Assembly (NCBI GenBank): GCA_964019425.1 | Contig: OZ025786.1 | Location: forward strand, 1,445,945-1,509,944 | Origin: Flectonema sp. DT1601 | Lineage: Eukaryota; Euglenozoa; Diplonemea; Diplonemida; Diplonemidae | Length of the DNA stretch: 64,000 bases | Direction: 5' to 3' | Shown: piece after piece, positions 49,017 to 58,615 of the stretch | Layout: each line of letters opens with the position of its first letter | How positions within the stretch are numbered: position 1 is the first letter of the stretch | The notes under the pieces: model-generated | What the model saw: only the letters and a program-made list of their open reading frames with translations | The model's database searches: none | What the model was told of the DNA's origin: nothing | Program-made: the position numbers and the translations under genes

Positions 49017-52000
49017 TGCAATCAAAGCAACACAAAAAAAAAAAAAAAAAGAGATAAAAGTCAATTCTCCCTTCTTCTTGTTCGTTGTGTCAACAGTTAA
49101 TCTCCAGACGGAATTAGGCAAAGAGCGAGACGCTAATCGGAAATCTGAGTCGTGAAATAGTTTCGTAGTTACCCAAACAGAGTCTTATGTTTCTTGTTGG
49201 GTACGAGCAAAGAAAACGGTGATCGCGTCAAGGGAAAGAATGGACGATATTTTTTCCTCAAGCAATGAAGTAGAAAACATAAAGTTTCTTTTTTTTTTTT
49301 TTTTTTTTTTTTCCTCTCTTTTCTCTTTCCACAAAATGCAGCCTTTTAGCCCTTTTTTTTTTCTTCTTTCTTTTCTTTCTCAAAGCAATGCATTGCAATC
49401 GGACGAGGTGGAAAGCATGCTGTGTTACTGTTCCGTAACTCAATTGAGTTCTACACTTCCCACGGTCTCATAGTTTAGTGTCAGCTCCGTCATGTGTAAT
49501 GAAATGGATAATATTATTCTTTTTTTTTTTTTTAAACTTTTTTTTTTTTTTGTTTTGGTCGTCTGAAGCAGTCTTGTTAAGAGATTCACTCAGCGACTCT
49601 TTTATAATAATAAAGGCTAATCATGGGTTTTCTACGTTGGATTTATACCCCCTCGAGGTGTAATTTCTTTTTTTTTTTTTCTTTCTTATCGTTAGTTCGA
49701 TATAATAAAGAGAATCGTAATACAGATAAGGACCTTGGCAGCGCCAAATGGTGTTTGTGGATGATTTTCATTTTCTTTCTATTACAAACATAAACATTTA
49801 TTAGTATAAGAACAGTCTTCTCTTTGTGTGGTTATCTCTTGTCGTATGTGTGGTTCAATTAAAAATTTATTTTATTTATTTTTTTTAAAGCAGCTGTTTT
49901 TTTTTTTTTTTTTTTTTTTTGGACACACACAAACCAACTGGGGTATTTTATCTGTAGGGAAATACAGAAAACCATCGAAAAGAGACGAGTTTTTTTTTTT
50001 TTTTTTTGTTTTTTGTCCCCTCCTTTCCATTGCTCGTGCGACAATGATTTCAAAATACTTATACTAACATTATTTTAGTTTACGTACGGGTATATTATGT
50101 TATCTTTGCTTTTTTTTTTTTTTTTTTTAGCTACCATTCTAAACATGAAGCTTAATTTTTCTGTCATTTTCTTCAGTTTTTAACCTTATTTACTTATTTT
50201 TAATGTTATAAAGTGGATTACTGTCAAAACGATTACCCCCCTCTCTTTTCCATTGCTTTGAATATTAGCCTTTACTTTTTCATTTGGGCACATATTCTGT
50301 TCAGCAGTTTCGTGTTAAAATTTTTTATTTATTTTATTATTTTTCTCCTCTCTTCTTGTTGTTTGTTCTGTGTGTTTTATTGCTGTGGGTTCTTGTTGGT
50401 ACTTGTGTATTCCAGAGAGTATGTTCCTTTTGCTTTTCCTTTTGCTAATCCCCTCTCGTTGGGAGACATTCGGGCAAAAAGAAAAAAAGAAGAAAAAAAA
50501 GAGGGATTCTTTGAATATTCTTGTATTTATGTTGTAATCATGTAGCAACAGCATAAAATAAATACAACGATCTCAATGTTTTCCAAAAACAGCAGACATT
50601 ACTGATTATTATTTTTTTTTTGTTTTTTTTAATGTGTCGCTGCGAAGGACGACTACTCGAAAAAAAAGACTGCAACAATGCGCTGTTTTTAAACTATTTA
50701 GGAGTCGTTATTTGTTATACACGCCTACGGATTGACTTCTCTGTTGCTGTGAGTTACCTTCTAAGAATGCTCATAATAATTGTTGTTAAATGGTTAGTTA
50801 AGATAGACAAAGTGGAAAGCTGAAGTTTGTTTCTCGTTAATTGAGTCTTCTGTTGCTGTGAACTTCCTTCTGAGAGTATTATACAAGCCAGCAACGTTTG
50901 GATTAATTTTTTTCGTTTGAAAGTGTTTTTTTTTTGTTGATTTGATTCAAAACCAACACAACGGGGGGGGGACACTCATTTCGTAATTTTCACGTGATAT
51001 CGAGCAAAGGGAAAATAACGGAATTGGAAAGCCAACCAAAGTAAACGCATCAAAAAAATATATATCACTTTTTTTACAGATTACACCGTAGTAGTTCCTT
51101 TCCCCTTTTGTGGTGGCCTTATACTGGTGTTATATCTACTGAAAAACTTAGCTCTTTTCAAGCTTACGAAAAGAGGTTATATAGCCTCACGACTGTATCT
51201 ATTGGTGAGCAGAAATCACGTTGAATATCTGCCAACCAAAAAGTTTGCAAATCAGAGGCACAAGGGAACTTTTGAGAATAATTTTTTTTTTTTCTCAGTC
51301 AAAAATATCTGTGTTATGACCTTTTTTTTTTTTTTCCGTTCTTTTATTGTTTTAAAAAATTCACATGGGATAATTATAGTTCCAAAAGACAATGAGGAAA
51401 ACCACAGATTCAAAAAAAAAAAAAAAAAAAAAAAAAATTGTCAAAGGAAAGCATACGTATGGGAAAACTTAAACATAAATAACTCAAAAAAGTTAATGCT
51501 TCAGATTCGTTACTTTACTTTAGCCTCTGGTGCAACTTGTTCCCTAAGGGAGCAGGACAAGAGGGAGGGAAAAAAAAAAAAAAAAAAAAAAAATCATTGC
51601 CTGTTTGCCTGTCACATGATATTCTTGCGCATTTTTTTTTTCTCGATTTGTATTTTTTTTTCTTCGTTCTGTTTTTTTTTATTAATGTCCCAATTTACTA
51701 CCTGGAGCAAGGTTCCCAACCTTCGTTGGGAAGCTATGCCTACTATACGAGAGTGAGAAATGAAAAATTAAGGATAAGAGAATATCCTCTCCACCTAACC
51801 CACTTTTTGAATGTTTGATTATAAGTGAATCCTTTATCACACGTATTAATATCTTATAAGGAATTATGCATACAATACTATTAATATTATCTTAAACTTT
51901 GCAGTTGGTAGGCAGTTCGAATCTGTAAATTCCTCCTCGATCACTCCTCAAGAAGTGATACGACGTATCTTCGCTTTCGGTGTTTTTTCAGATAGCTTGT

Positions 52001-52326
52001 TAACGAATTAGTTTTTTTTGTTTTTGTTTTTGTTTTATAAAAATAATTATTCTATCCTTGTTGGAAACTTCACTTCAAGTCAATAACAGCTTGGTCAGAT
52101 ATGTTGATCCAACTGTTGATTGAGAATACAAATGGGTTTGCGCATGGGAATGAAGAATTATAAAAGTGAGGCTCTCGACCTCCACTTATTACTCGAATCC
52201 CCATATTCCATATCAACATCGGATTTAGTTTTAGTTTTTTTTTTTTTTGTAGCTGCTTTGCATTTAATTGTGGTATCAAGCAACTCTTCTTGGGTTTTTT
52301 TTATGAATTCAGGTTGAAATAGACAA

Positions 52327-52361
52327 ATTTTTTTTTGATAAAAATCTGATTTTATCAAAAA
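52327..52361. repeat. Perfect T-run/A-run hairpin
   Basis: TTTTTTGATAAAA and its complement TTTTATCAAAAAA flank a six-base loop (ATCTGA). The stem is at least 14 bp. Confidence 0.7.
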
Positions 52362-52679
52362 AAAAAAAAAACCATCCAGATTAACCTTATATTTCGTTGA
52401 ACGCAGCGTCGGTTTCTACGTCGGTACAAAAAAAAAAAAAAAAATTGGGAATGAAGTCCCTTAGAGCTTACTGATGAAAATTTTTATTTTACTCTTTTCT
52501 TGGCTTCTTAGGGGAAAATTTTATGCTTTTTGAGGTGAAAATCAGAAAAGCGCGGTATATCACTCCTGGCTGAGCGTGAAGTTTTTTCACCGCAAACATT
52601 TTTTCACGCCTGGGCATGTGACTTATTTTTCTGCTTGCTTTTGCGGTGAAAATTGATGAATTCGATTTATTAATAAACT

Positions 52680-52800
52680 AGAATGAAGTCCCTCAGAACT
52701 TACTGATGAAGTCCTAAGAGGGACAAGTAGTATGAGATTAAGGCTCCTGAAAACTACGTATTCCACAAGTGTTTTATGGAACAGCAGAAGTAATTGTGTT
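52680..52800 (+). repeat. Dispersed repeat family member
   Basis: Ordered words GAATGAAGTCC, ACTTACTGATGAAG, GGGACAAGTAGTAT and AACAGCAGAA occur here. Subsets in the same order occur at 27896-27968, 37925-37985 and 52447-52479. GTCCCTC/GAGGGAC forms a 7-bp stem in this copy. Confidence 0.6.
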
Positions 52801-53475
52801 TTTATTTTATTTTTTTTGCTTTTTTTTTTTTTTTTAAATGTATTAATTTAATGCACTTTTATAATAAATTTCTAACTACAGGGCCAACCACTATTTGTTT
52901 GTTGTCCTGCGAATTTTAGCATCAGATTTTTCTGATTGACTGATGACTACTGATACTAACTAGGGCCTGACACCGCAGTGTCTCCCTTACTCTCTTCACT
53001 GAAGAGAGCTGGGTAAGGAGAATGGTCCAAAGAAAACTTCTTTAATTTGCATTTAATTTTTCTTTTTTAATTGACTACTAACTAGAGTCTAATTTAGTTT
53101 TGTTTCGCCAGTGCACTTCTAGTGATGTGTTGGTATCTGGATTGTTAGCCGAGTTGATTGCAGGAACAACGACGATCCTAATTCTCTTTTTTCCCCTACT
53201 CGATGTATTTTCTCTTGTTATTTACTATTGTTGTTGTCTTTCATTCTAAATCAATAAAACGGTACGTCAAAGAGGGGGAGGGAGAAGTATTGTAATTGTG
53301 ATGTTTGTTGCATCACCACTTTTGCATTACCACCTCATCATCTTTTGTGTTGTACCTTGTTTTTAATAAATGTTTAGCTTCATTGTATTCAAGAAGAAAA
53401 AAACTCGAATAAAGTTTAGTGCAAGTTAATGATTAAGTTTCTTTAATACATAATTCCCACAGTAAGAATAAAACA

Positions 53476-55434
53476 ATGAAAACAGCTGTATTGCTGTTTG
53501 CTTCATTCGGGATGTGTATGTCATCTGACAGCCACACCTGCGGAGGACTAGTGTTACCCAAAGAGATGGTAAACGATGACTATTGTGACTGCGCCGATGG
53601 AAGTGACGAACCAAGAACATCTGCATGTGCTGGTCTGGAACAAAGACTCACTTATTGGTGTGAAAATGAAGGACACAAGGGTAAAATGATCAGCCAAACA
53701 CAAATCAACGATGGAATCTGCGATTGCTGTGACGGAACTGATGAATTTTCCACCACAGCAGGCTGTGTTAACAACTGTGTCGAAGTAGCCACAGTTTACG
53801 CCAAAGAAGAAGCCCGCTTGAAAGCTATTCGTGATGCTGGTCTCGCACGCAAGGCTGAACTTGTAGCCGAGGCAAAGAGAATGATAGCAGAAAAGGAAGC
53901 TCAAAAGCAACAATGGGTCAGCGAGAAGACAAAGCTCGACTCTGACCTCGCAACTTCCACCACCGTAAAATCAACACAAGAAGCCATTGAGCAGGCGGAA
54001 CGTAGTGAAATAGTAAAGAAGTCGGAAGCTGAAAAGGTAATTTGGGAACAGGGTCAAGTCCACAAGAGGAATGAAGCAGCCCGTCAGAGAGCTGAAAACG
54101 CCGTCAAACACGCAGATGCGGTGCAGAAATTTGGAGCTGTCACTGTAGGTGGACAAGTAGAACTTATTTCTGAACTCAAGTTTACCTCTGGTTCTACCGC
54201 TCCAGAAGGTCTTTCCGGTACAGTGTTGTCTGCTGTTAATGAAGTTGGGTCTGGTCTAATGTATGGTATCAGTTTGGAAAACGGTATCAAGTTCAAGACC
54301 AACAACTTGTCCTTTTTCAGACCAAAGTCTACCCAAACACCAATTCAAAAGAAAACTCAAGAAAAGGCAACACCCGAAGCCATTGAACCAGCCTACCAAC
54401 CTTGCATCGGTTGGCAACAAACTGCTGGCTGTGACCCTGAAGGTGCACATGAAACTAAGGCATCATGTTCAGCAACTATTGAGGATGGGTCTTCTGGTTT
54501 CTGTGAGTGCAGACCAACGCCAGCTCCACAGGGTGAAATTATTAGGCACAAATTCACATGTTCCCACAAATCTCTGACTTGCCAATACGTATGCGAAATG
54601 AATGGAGCGGTTGGTGATTCTTTTGACCAGCCTTGTCCGGATGCTTTTCCATACCCAGTTGTGTCTGCCGCCAGCGAGTTCTTTGGAAAGGTTTGCTACA
54701 ACAGCAAAGAAAATGCTGAGGCTGGAGGTGGACCTTGTGAAACATGGTGTGCTCGTGATTCTGTTTGGTATGAACAGCACAGATGCACTTGGGGATGTGA
54801 ATGTGGTGACATGTGCGAGGACTCCGACGACGAGGGTGAGGCATCTGAGCCTCAATTTGAAACAGTTGACTTGTCAGAAGAATCCTTCACTGTTGACACT
54901 GGAGCTTCACACACTAGACAGGAAGCTGAAGATGCTCGTACTGACTTCAATTCCGTCCAATCGAAGGTTACAGACCTTGAAAGTAAAATAACTTCAATCA
55001 CCAAAGAACTTGAAACAAACTACGGACCAGATTCCGTCTTCCTACCACTCAGAGGAAGATGTGTCGAGTACACCACTCCTGAGTATGTTTATAAGTTGTG
55101 TCCCTTTGAGAAAGTCACTCAGGGACACACTACAATGGGAAACTGGGAATCCTGGGGCACTCAAACATACGGGGCGTGGGGAGGACAGGACGATCTTACT
55201 ATTCAGAAATACACCAACGTATGTGAATCGTTTTATTCGACATGTTAGATTTTCTATTTAAAATTACAAATACTAAAACAAATACTAAAACAGGGACAAA
55301 GCTGTTGGTCTGGACCTGCTCGTTCGACAGAAGTTCGTGTCGTATGCGGAGCAGAGAGTACACTAGGCACTGTGGCTGAACCTTCCATGTGTACATACAC
55401 TATGGTCTGGCACACACCTGCTGCCTGTGTATAA
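53476..55434 (+). CDS. Glucosidase II beta subunit (PRKCSH-like), two exons
   Basis: Exons 53476-55218 and 55294-55434; 627 residues. A signal peptide (about 1-16) is followed by two LDLa-like Ca2+ motifs typical of the family (YCDCADGSDEP near 35-45; CDCCDGTDE near 78-86) and a charged coiled coil (about 105-210). The C-terminal MRH lectin domain (about 525-620) runs from CVEYTTPEYVYKLCPFEKVTQ through WGGQ to the exon 2 residues GQSCWSGPARSTEV and MCTYTMVWHTPAAC. The protein holds the catalytic alpha subunit in the ER and recognises mannose during N-glycan trimming. The oddity is a Cys-rich insert at about 315-455 (CIGWQQTAGCDPEG, SGFCEC, GKVCYNS, WCARD), not part of the animal or yeast protein. 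Exon 2 supplies the last MRH cysteines and a TAA at 55432. Confidence 0.9.
55219..55293 (+). other. cis intron of the glucosidase II beta gene (75 nt)
   Basis: Donor GTATGTG, acceptor TACTAAAACAG, phase 0. Splicing restores the conserved MRH C-terminus. A TACTAA-like branch word lies six bases before the AG, and there is no pyrimidine tract. Confidence 0.88.
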
Positions 55435-56023
55435 ACACTAGACCCTCGTAGGATCGTTATTTTTATTTGAAGAGAGAGTGTAGTTACTTCACAGCCATGA
55501 GATTCTAAGAGAAAACAATACATATTTTCTTTTCTTCCAGTGTGCAAACAACTACCTGAAAATTTTGGGAAATTTTTCTGCAAGCTGTTTTTTCAGTTAA
55601 GGTTTTTTTTTTCTTATTATTTTTATAATGGGATTCCTCAATTACTCAACACCTTTTTATTTCATTACATCAGGAAGGGGGAGGGAGGAGAGAGTATCAT
55701 TATCATGCCAGAGATACTATGCCACACAATAACTACTTCGACGTGTGTCGACAACCATTTTGACATGAAGAAGATACCCTCTGACAAGGGAGAGGCTGCC
55801 TGCTACAAAAGGGGGATGTTATTTGGTCCTTGTCCTCCGTTATAGAATATCTCGAAAATGCTCACCCAGACGGTCAATATTACACAGCCTTTGTACACGA
55901 AACGAAAAAAAAAGCCTTGAGTTTTTTTTTTATTTTTATTGTTAGATTTCCGTACGTTGTGTTTATATATTCTAATAAAAACCCTTTTTTTTCTCCCTCC
56001 TTTTTCCCCACTTAGGATATTAA
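55435..56023. other. Intergenic spacer with a coding-like remnant
   Basis: No intact gene. 55700-55905 reads as two overlapping fragments in different frames (IMPEILCHTITTSTCVDN..., then KGDVIWSLSSVIEYLENAHP...), and may be a frameshifted relic. The end is a strong C/T tract plus TTAG (AG 56014-56015). Confidence 0.4.
55981..56015 (+). promoter_or_regulatory. Probable trans-splice acceptor
   Basis: About 30 bases of almost pure C/T ending in ACTTAG, eight bases before the ATG at 56024. This is the cleanest acceptor in the window. Confidence 0.55.
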
Positions 56024-58153
56024 ATGGTTGTGAATCCATCTGATGCAGTGTTTGAAGAAGTCGATTCGAAACCGATTGAAAAAGAATCAATAGGTCTTAT
56101 AGACTTGAATTCTATTACCTCATCCGACATGTCACTTGATCTTCGTAAGAGAGGAATCATGTTATGGGAACAGATGGAAAAGACAGCAGAATCACCTCCT
56201 CCATCTGATGATGGTTCCGTAAGAAGAATGTCACCAGTAAGATCACCGGTAGCAGCTCCAATCATCCATGAGACAGAAAAGGTTCCCGTCATGGGTCTCG
56301 CTAGTAATACTGAAGAACTTGCTTCGTTAAAGGCAAGGCAAGATAGAATTAGAAAGTTATGTGATGAAGGAATGCTTTATTTACATACTAATGAAGATGA
56401 TTTGATAATTGGTTATACGTTATCTCCAACTCAACGACGACGAAAACAGCAGCAGGTTGAACAGCGTGCTGCTTATGTTTCTCCGAAGGCACCTACTCCA
56501 GATCCAGAACCACACAGAGTGATACTACACCTATCTGATCCTCCTCCGCCAGCTTGTGCTGTTAGATCTTCAACACCTTCTCCAAAACATGATTCAGTTA
56601 GGAGAGTGATATCACCTAGTCAGGTCATATCTCCCGTGGCTGAAAGAGTTGTTCCTGCTGAGGAGGACGAGGAGGATTCGTTTAGCGAACCTCTGCTGTC
56701 TCCAATTCCTGAAAAAATAACAGCAGCTGAACCCGAAGATGATTCCCTAAACGAGTCACCTCTAATGCTAAATAGCAGTAATACCGAGATATTATCTGAG
56801 AATCCAATTCATGCTCTCAGTTTGGAATTAAGTACTCAAAAACAAGAACACCGACTTGCCTTTGAACAATCTCGTAGAGATAATAATCTACTTCATGGTG
56901 AGATTCAAAGACAAAATGAACTTAGATTATCTGAATCTGTGAGACAAGAGAAATTCTTAGAAACTCTGCAAAAGCAACAAGACATGCTTCGGAAGGAAGT
57001 AAATCATCATAAAGAAGAAAGAAAAAAGACTCAAGACAGCCGTGAAAAGAGTTTACGAGAAAGCCAACGTCTTCAATACGCGCAGCTTCAAGAACTGATG
57101 GCAGATCAACAGCAGCAGTTGTTTGATGTCGTTAAACAGCTCCAAGAACGTCATCTCTCAAGGGAGACTTCCAATGAAGAATGGGCAGCTCGACTTCAAG
57201 ACCAACTAATGCGACAACAACAACAACTCGTAAATCAACTTTCTCTTCTTAAAGAGTTACACAAGAAGCAGGTTGGTGATTCTCCCCAAACGATTTCTAT
57301 CTCACCAGCTCGCTCAGCTAATTCTCATGCTAATCAAAATTTACAGAGGCAAGTGGAAGATCAATTATCTTTCTTGCAAGAACTAAAAGAAGAGTCTATA
57401 CTAAAAACTCATCCAACCAATCTTCTACAAGAAAGACTACCATCTTCATCACCACCTCACAGTACTGTTGAAGATGACTACGTGAATCGTCTTATTGGAA
57501 TTGAAACACAGCATTCGTGTAAACATTCTCATTGTAGCTGTCATATTACACATAAGAATCAAGCTCCTTGTATTGGAGTATCGTTATTGAAAGGGAGAGT
57601 TCCTTCACAATCACCTACTCGAAGTCCGTTAGTATCTCCACAGCCAAGTGACTCGATCAGTAATGTAGGAGGGAGGAATCCACATGTTTGGAAGAACTTT
57701 GATAAAGAAAATGTTTGGTCAAGTGGATATGCTAACCCAAGATCACGTGAGGAAACACCAACAAAACAATCGGTTGATATTTGGAGGACACCAAATAAAA
57801 AGATGAAAGACCTGAATGTCAATACTCACACAACTACTAATCCCCACTCAACAATACCAACATACCAGTCTTTATATCGACACAGACAAGAGTTGAGGAG
57901 GTGTGGCGCTTCGAAAAGTAGTCAGAACTCTGAATCAATACCTGGGTCGGGATACCTCTTGAAATCACCTCTTCCGATTCCAAGTACTTATGTTAATGTG
58001 TCTCCTGTAAGACCAAAGCTTGTGTCTACTTCTGTTCATCCCATTGCTGGGTCTTCTTCGTCTATCAGTCCACCACCACTGAATGTTTCTCCTCATAGGA
58101 TATCTTTGTCGCTTGATCATGAAATGTTATATCAACTTCGATCTGAGTCCTGA
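56024..58153 (+). CDS. Gln-rich coiled-coil protein of unknown function (709 aa)
   Basis: 709 residues, no signal peptide or membrane span. The first 260 residues are acidic and Ser/Pro-rich, with SP-dipeptide clusters (RRMSPVRSPVAAP, VISPSQVISPVAERV) that look like phosphorylation sites. Residues about 265-425 form a Gln/Glu/Arg-rich coiled coil (QNELRLSESVRQEKFLETLQ, then QDQLMRQQQQLVNQLSLLKEL), with a second short helix at about 443-465. The C-terminal third is low-complexity and contains a CKHSHCSCHITH Cys/His cluster (about 500-511) that might bind a metal. No family is recognised. A centrosomal or flagellar scaffold is a guess from composition. Confidence 0.7.
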   Translation: MVVNPSDAVFEEVDSKPIEKESIGLIDLNSITSSDMSLDLRKRGIMLWEQMEKTAESPPPSDDGSVRRMSPVRSPVAAPIIHETEKVPVMGLASNTEELASLKARQDRIRKLCDEGMLYLHTNEDDLIIGYTLSPTQRRRKQQQVEQRAAYVSPKAPTPDPEPHRVILHLSDPPPPACAVRSSTPSPKHDSVRRVISPSQVISPVAERVVPAEEDEEDSFSEPLLSPIPEKITAAEPEDDSLNESPLMLNSSNTEILSENPIHALSLELSTQKQEHRLAFEQSRRDNNLLHGEIQRQNELRLSESVRQEKFLETLQKQQDMLRKEVNHHKEERKKTQDSREKSLRESQRLQYAQLQELMADQQQQLFDVVKQLQERHLSRETSNEEWAARLQDQLMRQQQQLVNQLSLLKELHKKQVGDSPQTISISPARSANSHANQNLQRQVEDQLSFLQELKEESILKTHPTNLLQERLPSSSPPHSTVEDDYVNRLIGIETQHSCKHSHCSCHITHKNQAPCIGVSLLKGRVPSQSPTRSPLVSPQPSDSISNVGGRNPHVWKNFDKENVWSSGYANPRSREETPTKQSVDIWRTPNKKMKDLNVNTHTTTNPHSTIPTYQSLYRHRQELRRCGASKSSQNSESIPGSGYLLKSPLPIPSTYVNVSPVRPKLVSTSVHPIAGSSSSISPPPLNVSPHRISLSLDHEMLYQLRSES

Positions 58154-58615
58154 AAGATTACAACATTGTTGTGTAGAGTATTTGTTTTCTGTTTCTTCTG
58201 TAATGCTTTTTTTTTTTTTTTTTTTCCTTAATTTCTTTTTTTAAATTCTTTTTATATAAATATTTAGATCTCATTTTAGAACTGTTGAGTACTTTCTGGT
58301 GTATTCTAATCTTCTCTGTTGTGAACAGCGAACGAGGAGAGAAAAAAAAAAAAAAAAAAAAAACTTTATTGTTAATTCAAGTGTAAGCCAAATTAACTTG
58401 TTCTCTATTCGTGTATCAAAACAGAGATTATTAGGCGATGTTTGGATTTGCGTTAGTCGCTGTGACTATTTTTATTTTTTCTAAACACAGGGAAGTAATA
58501 TTTTTCAATCTTAAGTGCGGCCAGTCTTCATTTGGTCAAGTGATCTCGTAAAAGAAGATACTCATTTTAAATCGTACAGATTAATCTCACAAAAAAAAAA
58601 AAAAAAAAAAACAAT
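58154..58615. other. Intergenic spacer ending in a poly-A leader
   Basis: No gene is seen. A run of 21 A (58591-58611) stands four bases before the ATG of the nucleolin-like gene. A candidate acceptor CAG lies at about 58578-58580. Confidence 0.5.
58591..58611 (+). promoter_or_regulatory. Poly-A leader before the nucleolin-like ATG
   Basis: 21 consecutive A, then CAAT and the ATG at 58616. If the acceptor is the CAG at 58580, the mature 5' UTR would be mainly poly-A. Such leaders are known elsewhere to bind poly(A)-binding protein; a role here is inference. Confidence 0.45.

Larger units (their letters stand above)
47228..53475. other. Long gene-free, repeat-rich region
   Basis: About 6.2 kb with no supportable gene on either strand; open frames here are Phe/Lys filler from T/A runs. 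47344-47398, 47535-47690 and 47755-47916 are related to the 3' flank of copy 2. The dispersed repeats at 52447-52545 and 52680-52800 and a T/A-run hairpin at 52327-52361 are noted. No tRNA or rRNA was recognised. Confidence 0.5.

Noticed and set aside
51127-51818. 209-codon plus-strand frame
   Set aside because: Made mostly of Phe and Lys from homopolymer runs; no motif and no codon bias.
51895-51945. GTTCGAATC word resembling a tRNA T loop
   Set aside because: The flanking stem is weak and no cloverleaf can be drawn upstream.
52680-52730. Second hammerhead candidate (CTGATGA followed by GTCC...GGGAC)
   Set aside because: The GAAA strand is missing (AAG instead), and GTCCCTC/GAGGGAC makes a simple hairpin instead.
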